Source: Aureibaculum sp. 2308TA14-22 (GTDB taxonomy: Bacteria > Bacteroidota > Bacteroidia > Flavobacteriales > Flavobacteriaceae). Taken from it: a stretch of 64,000 bases of DNA. The position numbers and the translations under genes are program-made. The notes under the pieces were generated by a model. It searched no databases and was not told where the DNA came from. It worked only from the letters and a program-made list of their open reading frames with translations. The stretch is taken from contig NZ_JBEWXT010000001.1 in the NCBI RefSeq assembly GCF_040538665.1, forward strand, positions 832,501 through 896,500, in the 5' to 3' direction. Shown here piece by piece: positions 27,401 through 35,400 of this stretch (position 1 is the stretch's first letter; the number at the start of each line of letters is the position of its first letter).

Positions 27401-28760
27401 GTTTACAAAAGTATATCCTGTAAAGGGGAAAACAACGTCTAATTTAAGAGATATTTGGGGATTAGATAAAAAAGAACGGATTAACCATGCACATCATGCA
27501 AAAGATGCTGTAGTTGTGGCGTGCTGCTCTAAAGATATTAACGATGCATTAGCAGAATATTATCATAATTACGAAGATTATAAGTTTTACGGAAAGCCAA
27601 AGCCATCATTTAAACATCGAATACCATGGAAGGGTTTTAACTACGATGTTAAAAATTTTGATGATAATACATTAATAAGTCATCATACACCAGATGTATT
27701 ACCTATACAAAGTAAAAAAGCCATTCGTAAACGTGGCATTATTCAAAGAAACAAAAAAGGAAAAATTAAATACCAACAAGGCGATACTGTTAGAGGTGCT
27801 TTACATAAGGAAAGTTTTTATGGTGCAATAAAAAGAGAAGAAACTAATAAAAAAGGGGAAACAGAAGACGTTATTAAGTACGTATTACGAAAACCTTTGG
27901 ATAGTTTTTCGGATACAGACTTAAAAAACATTGTTGACGACAGAATAAGAGAAATTGTTACTAATGGTCGAAAACAAGAAAAAACAATAAAGAAAGAAAT
28001 TGAAAGATTAAAAAAGCAAATTAATAAAGTAGATGACACTGAAGAAGAGATAATAAGAGATCAAATAAAAGTACTATCAAGTAAGATTGAGAATGGACTT
28101 TATGTATTACCAAACAAAAACGGCAATCCAATACCAATAAAAAAGATTCGATACTTTACAAAAGATGTAAAAGTGCCATTAGAAATAAAAAGGCATCGTG
28201 ATATATCAAGACATGAACACAAGCAATATTTTTTTGCTAAAAACGACAGTAATTATTGCATGGCAATTTATGAAGGGATTGATGCAAATGGAAAAGTAAA
28301 ACGATCCAATCTATTAATTAATAATTTAGATGCTGGCAGTTATTTTAAAAGAAGTAATGAAAACAATGAAATATATCCAATTGCACCAGAAAAAGATGAA
28401 AATAATAATCCTTTAAAGTATGTTTTAACAAAAGGAAAAATGGTTTTAGGTTATGACAAGTCCCCTGATGAATTGTACGAAATGGATGAGACGCAATTGC
28501 TCGAACGTTTATTTCAAATTACGCAAATGGATGTTGAAAAATCTGCTGAAATAAAATTATTGCATCATTCTGAAGCAAGAGAAAAGAAGGTATTAACGAA
28601 ATTTATGGGTTTAAAAAGTGGAATGAAAGGTGGAAAAAACATAGGCGAGTATAAAAAATATCCTTGGATAAAAATTGGTGTTAATAGTTTTGATTGTCTT
28701 GTAGAAGGTTATGATTTTTACATATCACCTACTGGAAAGATAAAGTTTTTAGATTTGTAG
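24453..28760 (+). CDS. cas9: Cas9 endonuclease, type II-C (Bacteroidetes group)
   Basis: RNA-guided DNA nuclease that cuts DNA matching array spacers, using crRNA and tracrRNA. RuvC-I is at the N terminus (ILGLDLGTNSIGWAIVE, Asp8). It is followed by an Arg-rich bridge helix (near 55-80, RSGRKLKYRRKLRKLELL), a long REC lobe, and RuvC-II (VRIEMAREL, Glu766). The HNH domain has FDIEHTIPRS with catalytic His853 and a following NRDVKKDKIP. RuvC-III is HAHHAKDAVVVACC with His1015 and Asp1018, and a PAM-interacting C-terminal region completes the protein. All catalytic residues are present. At 1435 aa it belongs to the large Cas9 forms seen in Bacteroidetes. No csn2 or cas4 is nearby, which fits subtype II-C. 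The PAM cannot be deduced from sequence. Confidence 0.98.
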   Translation: MSKILGLDLGTNSIGWAIVEKEKSEKDYTLIDKGVRIFTEGVNIEAKTSSESSKAAQRTDYRSGRKLKYRRKLRKLELLKILSDNNLCPNVSDEELKLWRYKKIYPKNNEFRLWLSTDNQDDKIERKKQIKNPYVFRFKAATQKLDLSKASDRHELGRAFYHIAQRRGFLSNRLDTSDNSIVEEKNSEIEEIIQQSNTSEELLKTYDIFLETYDKTEANSKALFTLGRAFKSILKENSNKEFDTVKEKLLERLNRKEFLGKVKSAISDLSAKIEGANCNTLGEYFYGLHKEGKRIRNNYTHREEHYLHEFHAICDQQNLPIALKAAIENAIFYQRPLKSQKGLVAKCPLENDKACVPISHPDFELFRMYGFINSIKIKSAEEDKLRFLNTDEKLIIEPLFYRKSKPNFDFDEITKKLTPKYVTSGYYKDKNAKEFDVLFNFGNYTNVSGCPTISNLMSVFGNDWKIYLIQNFNKKNKDNSSKTEHQIIDAIWHVLFRFDKTEKLKQFVIDYLGCDEKVATKFSKIKLKQDYGSLSLKAIRNILPYLEKGLLYSHAVFLANMKTVLPQDVWKNEDDRKVINNEVFSIIENYNAYRSTVDIVNGVIANKNKKETWNNKNGFVIEAYRKDIDKNVKDYYGLQRWDSFSEEEKVTILKDSFELFSTQMELNSGRGQFLKKETLDERVKEFLRDNFNISEDSLKKLYHPSAIEVYKKAKRSDTDGKLYLGSPLISSIKNPMAMRTLHQLRKVINQLIKDDAIDENTIVRIEMARELKSANERVAIKQWQNDLQNNKKEYIEAIKKLYKEDCGLDIEPSQDEVLKYQLWLEQNRICLYTGKTISICDFIGSNPKFDIEHTIPRSKSLDNSQTNKTLCCSIYNRDVKKDKIPTECKNHEDIMPRINHWYAQYKNLENQIISITKKVRAATTKENRDSYIQKRTKLRFEYNDLKHKYKTFTMTEIPRGFKNSQSVDIGIISKYGNLFLKSLFTKVYPVKGKTTSNLRDIWGLDKKERINHAHHAKDAVVVACCSKDINDALAEYYHNYEDYKFYGKPKPSFKHRIPWKGFNYDVKNFDDNTLISHHTPDVLPIQSKKAIRKRGIIQRNKKGKIKYQQGDTVRGALHKESFYGAIKREETNKKGETEDVIKYVLRKPLDSFSDTDLKNIVDDRIREIVTNGRKQEKTIKKEIERLKKQINKVDDTEEEIIRDQIKVLSSKIENGLYVLPNKNGNPIPIKKIRYFTKDVKVPLEIKRHRDISRHEHKQYFFAKNDSNYCMAIYEGIDANGKVKRSNLLINNLDAGSYFKRSNENNEIYPIAPEKDENNNPLKYVLTKGKMVLGYDKSPDELYEMDETQLLERLFQITQMDVEKSAEIKLLHHSEAREKKVLTKFMGLKSGMKGGKNIGEYKKYPWIKIGVNSFDCLVEGYDFYISPTGKIKFLDL

Positions 28761-28809
28761 GAATTAAGTAAGTTCATTGACATAAAGTATTCTAGTTATT
28801 AAACGACTA

Positions 28810-28842
28810 AAACCACAACGCGAGGAACGAGCGTTGTGGTTT
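28810..28842 (+). terminator. Hairpin at the upstream edge of the array
   Basis: AAACCACAACGC (28810-28821) pairs perfectly with GCGTTGTGGTTT (28831-28842) around a nine-base loop. The right arm is the first ten bases of CRISPR repeat 1 plus two bases before it. The 12-bp stem lies 50 bp after the cas9 stop and could end the cas9 transcript. It would also mask the tracrRNA-pairing end of repeat 1 in a read-through RNA. There is only a short T-stretch after it, so termination is not certain. Confidence 0.6.
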
Positions 28843-29329
28843 GATTAAAGATTAGAATTCACGATATTTTTAATCCTGATACTGATGGCGTAGGTATTGT
28901 TGTGGTTTGATTAAAGATTAGAATTCACGATATTCTTTCAATTGAACATACCCAGTCAATTAGAGTTGTGGTTTGATTAAAGATTAGAATTCACGATATT
29001 ATCTTTTATTGTTTATATAAACAGACCTTCGTTGTGGTTTGATTAAAGATTAGAATTCACGATATTCAACACGCACATTTTATAAATGGATAGATGTTGT
29101 GGTTTGATTAAAGATTAGAATTCACGATATTCAGGCTTACAATGTTTATAATGCACTCCCTGTTGTGGTTTGATTAAAGATTAGAATTCACGATATTAAA
29201 AAAAGAGCAGAACAAATAAAGCAAGCTGTTGTGGTTTGATTAAAGATTAGAATTCACGATATTTTGTCCACAGTACAAAAGGAGAAAGATTCCGTTGTGG
29301 TTTGATTAAAGATTAGAATTCACGATATT
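28833..29329 (+). CRISPR. Type II-C CRISPR array, eight repeats and seven spacers
   Basis: Eight identical 36-bp repeats begin GTTGTGGTTTGATTAAAG and end ATTAGAATTCACGATATT. They start at 28833, 28899, 28965, 29031, 29096, 29162, 29228 and 29294. Spacers are 30 bp, except the fourth at 29 bp. The repeat's first 25 bases pair with the tracrRNA found upstream of cas9, which fixes the crRNA sense as the plus strand. Only 72 bp separate cas9 from repeat 1, so there is no room for a long conventional leader on that side. The conserved, duplicated element lies on the other side (from 29330). All repeats are perfect, and the only degenerate copy is outside the array at 29504. Confidence 0.97.
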
Positions 29330-29439
29330 GGCTGTGCCGTTAGCCTCTGATATTGATGTGTTTAGTAAGAATATCGTTTAAAAAAAATGCTTCTTTTTTG
29401 TAGTGATAAGACAAGATTGGGGCATTTTTTTGTTTTAAA
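29330..29439. repeat. CRISPR flank element, copy 1 (leader or terminator candidate)
   Basis: This follows repeat 8 directly. It is repeated at 29533-29641 with near-identical blocks: GCTGTGCCGTTAG, TGATATT, AAGAATATCGTTTA, an A-run with TGCTTCTTTTTTG, AGTGATAAG and CAAGATTGGGGCATTTTT. Two short blocks between them vary. It contains AATATCGT (29370-29377), the inverse of the repeat end, and a distant inverted pair AAAAAATGC/GCATTTTTT (29382-29390 and 29422-29430). It may be the leader or a terminator-like array boundary. Confidence 0.85.
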
Positions 29440-29503
29440 TGTGGTTTACAAACACCGCATATAAATTTTAAAGCGGTGTGTTTGTGAATCTCCCTTTGAT
29501 CGA
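29440..29503. other. Short segment separating the two flank copies
   Basis: The 64 bp between flank copy 1 and the repeat remnant start with TGTGGTTT, which equals repeat positions 3-10. They then hold an imperfect inverted repeat (ACACCGC near 29453 and GCGGTGT near 29473, with ACAAAC/GTTTGT extensions). This could be a small insertion that split a former repeat, or just a spacer remnant. No coding capacity is seen. Confidence 0.4.
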
Positions 29504-29532
29504 TTTGATTAAAGATTAGAATTCACGATATT
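29504..29532 (+). repeat. Truncated CRISPR repeat (3' 29 nt)
   Basis: Identical to repeat positions 8-36 (TTTGATTAAAG through CACGATATT). The first seven positions do not match (TGATCGA instead of GTTGTGG). It lacks part of the tracrRNA-pairing end but keeps the end that touches the flank element, and flank copy 2 follows in exactly the same phase as after repeat 8. It is a relic of a second array end or of a segmental duplication. Confidence 0.85.
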
Positions 29533-29641
29533 AGCTGTGCCGTTAGTGGTTGATATTTAAGGTTTTATTGAAGAATATCGTTTAAAAAAATGCTTCTTTT
29601 TTGCAGTGATAAGGCAAGATTGGGGCATTTTTGTTTTTAAA
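29533..29641. repeat. CRISPR flank element, copy 2, abutting cas2
   Basis: Second copy of the 110-bp element described at 29330, beginning right after the truncated repeat and running into the cas2 stop codon (29637-29639 on the minus strand). AATATCGT is at 29574-29581. The inverted pair AAAAATGC (29586-29593) and GCATTTTT (29625-29632) lies just after the cas2 stop and could act as its terminator in the minus direction. The match ends where cas2 begins, so this is probably the original copy. Confidence 0.85.
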
Positions 29642-29966
29642 ACAATTCCAACTGCATGGGCGGAGGGTCTTTGGGGGCTTCGGCTCTGCCCCAAAAATTC
29701 ATGATATTTCCGTATTGTTTATCGGTAATCCGTAAAATACTCACTTTGCCCAAAGGGGGCAATAATTGTTTTATCCGTTTTTCGTGCACATCGGTACTTT
29801 CGCTACTGGCACAATGTCGCATATAAACGGAAAACTGCATCATGGTAAATCCGTCCTTGAGCAGGTTTTTTCTAAATTGCTGTGCGTTCCGCCTGTCTTT
29901 TTTGGTATCGGTCGGTAAATCAAAAAATACAAATAGCCACATAATTCTATATCCGTTTAATTCCAT
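29637..29966 (-). CDS. cas2: Cas2, spacer-acquisition subunit
   Basis: Small ferredoxin-like protein that forms the integrase complex with Cas1. The 109-aa sequence begins with the Cas2 strand RIMWLFVFFDLPTDTKKDRR (conserved Asp near residue 16), followed by FRKNLLKDGFTMMQFSVYMR and GKVSILRITDKQYGNI, all typical of type II Cas2. Its start overlaps the cas1 end by 10 bp, so the pair is translationally coupled. It is transcribed toward the array, opposite to cas9. The stop lies inside the last bases of the duplicated array flank. Confidence 0.95.
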   Translation of the reverse strand: MELNGYRIMWLFVFFDLPTDTKKDRRNAQQFRKNLLKDGFTMMQFSVYMRHCASSESTDVHEKRIKQLLPPLGKVSILRITDKQYGNIMNFWGRAEAPKDPPPMQLELF

Positions 29967-30841
29967 AACTTAGGATAAATAATTTTTTTCGCCTTTCCTG
30001 AAAAGCATTGTTGTAACGAACTTGTGGTAGTGGATAACCCTACCATTAATGGGCTTTTTTTATCCTTAAAATAAACTGTTTGGGTCAATATATTTAAAAG
30101 CTCGGCCTTTATTGGCGTTATCAACGCTTCTTCATCATAGTTTTCCATAATTTCAATTACTTTGGCATCTACTAAGGGGCGAAATGGTTCCATAATATCA
30201 TCTGCCAAACAAAAAGCATTGTATTTATTGCGGTGATTTATACCCAAAGTGTTTAACAGTCCACTACCCGATAAAGCTCTGGCAACGGCTGCTCTTAAAA
30301 TAATATAGCCGTAGTTTAAAAACAGATTGGGGTAAACACCATAGCGTTCTCTTTTAAAATCGAAGTCAAAAATATGTTTCCAGTAATAGGCTGCGGCCGC
30401 TCCTTCACGATTATCACTATCACCGCTTAAAACCTTTGAGGCATAATATTCTAAAGGGTTTGAATTTCTGTCCTGTGCATTTAAAAGTTGAGCCTGATTT
30501 TTTATTTTAGCCCTAATTACTTGTTTCCACAATTGTTTTTTTAATGGTTCGGTCGCATTTACCTGATTTTTAAAATGTTCCTGCTGAATATAGTGGCCGT
30601 CCAAATTCAAGAGCATGCTTTTGGGCATGTGTTTTTCATCACAAAAAATAACACTTACATTATTTGCCGTGAGTTTGGATAGTGCCGGAACGGAAATATA
30701 GGTTTCTTGATTTTCGATAACAACATACCCAATATCTTCAATGGGTACGGTTGTTTCTTTTTCGGAATTTTTGATGACGAGCTGTTCGTATTTTGTGGTA
30801 AGCGAACATTTGTTGCCAAAGAATAAGGTTCGTTTTAGCAT
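29957..30841 (-). CDS. cas1: Cas1 integrase, type II
   Basis: Metal-dependent integrase that inserts new spacers. It is 294 aa with the N-terminal beta domain (TLFFGNKCSLTTKYEQLVI, VPIEDIGYVVIENQETYIS) and an alpha-helical catalytic domain. The expected metal ligands are present: Glu in REGAAAAYYW (near 146), His in GINHRNKYNAF (near 201) and Asp in ADDIMEPFRPLVD (near 213). It is the first gene of a cas1-cas2 pair on the minus strand. A TATATTTA box about 20 bp upstream (plus 30861-30868) is a possible weak promoter, suggesting expression separate from cas9. No csn2 or cas4 follows, which supports subtype II-C. Confidence 0.97.
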   Translation of the reverse strand: MLKRTLFFGNKCSLTTKYEQLVIKNSEKETTVPIEDIGYVVIENQETYISVPALSKLTANNVSVIFCDEKHMPKSMLLNLDGHYIQQEHFKNQVNATEPLKKQLWKQVIRAKIKNQAQLLNAQDRNSNPLEYYASKVLSGDSDNREGAAAAYYWKHIFDFDFKRERYGVYPNLFLNYGYIILRAAVARALSGSGLLNTLGINHRNKYNAFCLADDIMEPFRPLVDAKVIEIMENYDEEALITPIKAELLNILTQTVYFKDKKSPLMVGLSTTTSSLQQCFSGKAKKIIYPKLWN

Positions 30842-30995
30842 GATTGGGTTGTTTGAACCTTAAATATAAAGGATTTCTGTGATTTTATAAAAATCTATTG
30901 GGCATACCTATAATTTAAACCCAACAAACCTTAAACTTAAAAACCTGAAATCTGTAACTTTTTCTCGTACTTTGCACCTCTAACCTCGTACCTTC

Positions 30996-32450
30996 TTAAG
31001 CCGTTAATAAATCCCCTTGTCCCTTCGTTGCTAAATTTGTTTTTCCCATTAAATAAAGATCAACTTCTCTAGCAGCCTCTCTACCTTCTGAAATTGCCCA
31101 AACAATTAAGGATTGTCCACGACGCATATCTCCAGCGGCAAAGATGTTGGGTACATTGGTTTGGTATTTTGGTGCTTTGTAGTTGCTTCTGGCATCCGTT
31201 TCTAAGCCCAATTTTTCGCTTAAGGTAGCTTCTGGACCTGTAAAGCCAAGTGCAAGCAGAGCCAAATCGCAGGGCCAAGTTTTTTCAGTACCCTCAATTT
31301 CAATTAGTTCAGGTCGTTGACCAGGCACCATTTTCCACTCAACATTTATAGTTTTTAATGCGGTAAGTTTTCCTTTTTTGTCTCTTATAAACTCTTTCGT
31401 GTTGATAAGCCAATTGCGTTCCACACCTTCTTCATGCGAAGAAGAAGTTTTCAATTGCAATGGCCAAAAAGGCCAAGGTGTTGTTGGTGAACGATGCCCT
31501 GGTGGTTTGGGCATAATTTCAAAATTTACAACAGACTTCGCTCCTTGGCGATTGGAAGTCCCGACACAATCAGAACCCGTATCTCCACCACCAATTACGA
31601 TTACGTTTTTATCGGTAGCCTTTACTTGGTTTTTTATTTTTTGACCAAATAATACCTTGGTCTGTTGCGTTAAAAAATCCATAGCCTGAACTACCCCATT
31701 CGCATCTATTCCAGGTGTTGGTAAACTTCGTCTTACGGTTGCACCACCGCATAAAACTACGGCATCAAATGCTTTTAAATCTTCCACACTATAATTTATA
31801 CCAACATTTACATTGGTTTTAAAAGTAATACCTTCTGCTTCAAGAATTGCCAGACGGCGGTCTATAATTCCTTTTTCCATTTTAAAATTCGGTATGCCGT
31901 AACGCAACAACCCGCCAATGGCATCATCGCGTTCAAAAACAGTTACGGTATGTCCTGCTCTATTGAGTTGTTGAGCGGCTGCTAATCCCGCTGGGCCCGA
32001 ACCTACAACGGCTATAGTTTTACCCGTTCTGGTTTTTGGCGGTTGTGGTTTTATCCATCCTTCTTTAAAAGCACGTTCTACAATATTTTTTTCAATATTC
32101 TCAATGGAAACAGGATCTTCAATAATACCTAATACACAGGCTTGTTCACAAGGTGCTGGGCATAATCGTCCTGTGAATTCAGGAAAGTTATTGGTAGCAT
32201 GTAATATCCATGATGCTTTTTTCCATTCGCCTTGATGTACCATATGGTTAAAATCGGGAATTAGATTACCCAACGGACAGCCACTATGGCAAAACGGAAT
32301 ACCACAATCCATACAACGTGAACCTTGTTTTTTGGAATCAGATTCACTTAACGGAACTGTAAATTCTTTATAATGTGTTATACGCTCTTTTACGGGTGTG
32401 TATTTTTCATCTTGTCTTTCAAACTCTTTAAATCCTGTTATTTTTCCCAT
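30996..32450 (-). CDS. gltD: Glutamate synthase (NADPH) small subunit
   Basis: Supplies electrons from NADPH to the large subunit for glutamate formation from 2-oxoglutarate and glutamine. The N terminus has the iron-sulfur Cys pattern CMDCGIPFCHSGCPLGN (about residues 44-60) and a second cluster near CPAPCEQAC. The FAD-binding Rossmann motif is VGSGPAGLAAAQQL (near 149-162) and the NADPH site is VIGGGDTGSDC (near 285). Length of 484 aa is standard. It starts 4 bp after the gltB stop, forming an operon with the large subunit. The 154 bp between it and cas1 hold no recognised feature. Confidence 0.97.
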   Translation of the reverse strand: MGKITGFKEFERQDEKYTPVKERITHYKEFTVPLSESDSKKQGSRCMDCGIPFCHSGCPLGNLIPDFNHMVHQGEWKKASWILHATNNFPEFTGRLCPAPCEQACVLGIIEDPVSIENIEKNIVERAFKEGWIKPQPPKTRTGKTIAVVGSGPAGLAAAQQLNRAGHTVTVFERDDAIGGLLRYGIPNFKMEKGIIDRRLAILEAEGITFKTNVNVGINYSVEDLKAFDAVVLCGGATVRRSLPTPGIDANGVVQAMDFLTQQTKVLFGQKIKNQVKATDKNVIVIGGGDTGSDCVGTSNRQGAKSVVNFEIMPKPPGHRSPTTPWPFWPLQLKTSSSHEEGVERNWLINTKEFIRDKKGKLTALKTINVEWKMVPGQRPELIEIEGTEKTWPCDLALLALGFTGPEATLSEKLGLETDARSNYKAPKYQTNVPNIFAAGDMRRGQSLIVWAISEGREAAREVDLYLMGKTNLATKGQGDLLTA

Positions 32451-32454
32451 GACA

Positions 32455-35400
32455 TTATGCTATTGTTAATTCTTCTACTAATTGCTCTTCTGTTTCCAAG
32501 CGTTTTAAGGCACGCTTGTATTCAGTTGGCATTACTTTTACAAAATTAGTTAGGCTGGTTTCCCAATTTGCAAGTAACTCTTGACCTTTTTTACTATCGG
32601 TATATAGTACGTGTTTTTCTATCAATACTTTTAAATTAGAAGCATCTTCTGCTAAAATTTCTTCAAATTCAATAGTTTCTGTATTGCATAACCCATTAAC
32701 AAATTTGTTTTCAGGATCATAAACATATGCAATACCACCACTCATGCCTGCGGCAAAATTCCGTCCGGTTTTACCCAGTACAATTACTTTTCCACCGGTC
32801 ATATATTCACAACAATGATCCCCAACTCCTTCTACAACGGAAGTTGCACCAGAATTACGAACGGCAAAACGTTCCCCTGCAATTCCGTTAATATACGCTT
32901 CGCCTTGTACGGCTCCGAACAAGCAAACATTACCTACAATGATATTTTCTTCAGCTATAAAATCTGCTTTTGTAGGTTTCTTTACAATTAATTTTGCTCC
33001 AGAAAGTCCTTTTCCTAAATAATCATTTGTATTTCCTTCAAGGGTAAATGTTAAACCATATGCTCCAAATGCCCCAAAGCTTTGTCCGGCAGATCCAGTA
33101 AAATTGATATTTAATGTATCTTCTGGTAAACCTAAATGTCCATATATTTTTGAAATTTCATTGCTCACAATAGCCCCAACTGTACGGTTAATATTGTTGA
33201 TGGGGTAACGCAAGGTCATTTTTTCTTTTCTGTACAATGCTCTATGAGAGTCTTTTAAAATTTCAAAATCCAATACGTTATCCAAATTGTGAACTTGTTG
33301 TTCAGTGTTTTTAACGGTCATTTGGCTATATTCAGCAGGTCTGTGTAAAATGCTAGATAAATCTAATCCTTTGGCTTTGTAATGTTTTATGGCCTTATTG
33401 GCATTTATTTTATGTGTTTGACCTACCATTTCTGCTAAGGTTCTAAAACCTAATTGAGCCATAATCCCTCTTAATTCTTCTGCGATGTAGTAGAAGAAAT
33501 TGATGACATGCTCAGGTGTGCCTCTAAAGTTTTTTCGGAGCTCTTTATCTTGTGTGGCTATACCAACTGGGCACGTATTTAAATGACATTTACGCATCAT
33601 AATACAACCCGAAGCTACTAATGGTGCAGTCGCAAATCCGAATTCTTCAGCACCCAATAAAGCAGCAATGGCAACATCTCGTCCTGTTTTTAACTGACCA
33701 TCACATTCTACTACAATCCGGCTTCGTAATTTATTCATTACCAAAGTCTGTTGAGCTTCTGCAAGACCAAGTTCCCAAGGTAAACCAGCATGTTTCAAAG
33801 AGGTAAGTGGTGATGCTCCAGTACCACCGTCATAACCAGCTATAAGTACTACATCAGCTTTAGCTTTTGCGACACCTGCAGCAATTGTGCCTACACCAAC
33901 TTCCGAAACCAATTTTACATTTATTCTCGCTTCACGATTGGCATTTTTTAAATCGAATATGAGCTGGGCTAAATCTTCGATGGAATAAATATCGTGATGT
34001 GGTGGTGGAGAAATCAAACCTACAAAAGGGGTTGAGTTACGTGCGGCAGCAATCCAAGGCAATACTTTTTCGCCAGGTAATTGACCACCTTCCCCAGGTT
34101 TTGCACCTTGAGCCATTTTAATTTGAATCTCCTTAGCATTGGTCAAATAATGGGAAGTTACGCCGAAACGACCTGACGCTACTTGTTTAATAGCAGAGTT
34201 ACGGCTATCGCCATTGGCATCTTTTTGAAAACGTTTCCTATCTTCACCACCTTCTCCCGAATTCGATTTTCCGCCAATACGATTCATTGCAATGGCTAAG
34301 TTTTCATGAGCTTCACGCGATATTGACCCGTAAGACATGGCTCCAGTTTTAAAGCGTTTTACAATTTCTGTCCACGGTTCAACTTCATCAATAGGAATGG
34401 GATTTAAATTATCAAACTCAAACAATCCTCGAATTGTCATTAAATTTTCTGACTGTTCATTGATTGCTTTGGCATACACATCATAACTCGCTTGGTCACT
34501 CAATCGAACTGCTTGCTGTAATTTTGAAACTGTAGTTGGGTTGAACAAGTGGCGTTCTCCTTTACGTCTCCATCGATATTCACCACCTATATTTAACCCT
34601 AATTTTTTATCAATTTTATTGTCAGGATAGGCATTTTTATAACGTTGATTAATTTCTTTTTCAATTTCATACAAGCCAATTCCTTCAATCCGAGAAGCGG
34701 TATACGGAAAATATTTTTCTACAAATTGAGAGTTAAAACCTACAATTTCAAAAATTTGAGAACCTCTATACGATTGTAGTGTAGAGATACCTATTTTGTT
34801 CATTACTTTTAAAATCCCTTTGCCGATAGCTGCATTAAAATTATCGACTGCTTTCTGTTCATCCATGCCTGTAATAAAACCTTCTTTTACTTGCATTCTG
34901 ATAATTTCGTTGACCATATATGGATTTATGGCACTTGCACCATAACCAAATAACGTAGCAAAATGATGAGGTTCACGAGGTTCTGCCGATTCTATAATGA
35001 TATCAAAATAAGAACGTTTACGCAATCTGTTTAATTGATGATTAACATAAGAACACGCCAATAAAGCTGGTATGGGTGCAAACTCTTGATTTACGCCTCT
35101 ATCTGATAAAATGATGATATTAGTTTTTCTGGTAATTGCTTTTTCAACCTGTTTAATGATGTCTTCTAAAGCGTCTTCAAGTCCATTAAGCCCCTGTGCT
35201 TTTGGATATAAAATTTGAATGGTTTCTGCCTTAAAACTCTCAATAGAAATAGATCTTATTTTTTCAAGATCCGCATTAGAAATTACAGGGTTTTGAATGT
35301 TTAATTTTCTACATTGTCTTTCTGTAATGCTGAAAATATTTCTGTCCTTACCCAGATTCAAGCTAATATCTGTAACAATTTTCTCACGAATACCGTCCAA

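Noticed and set aside
30842-30995. Possible csn2 or cas4 remnant between cas1 and gltD
   Set aside because: The 154 bp hold no coding frame; the system is complete as subtype II-C.
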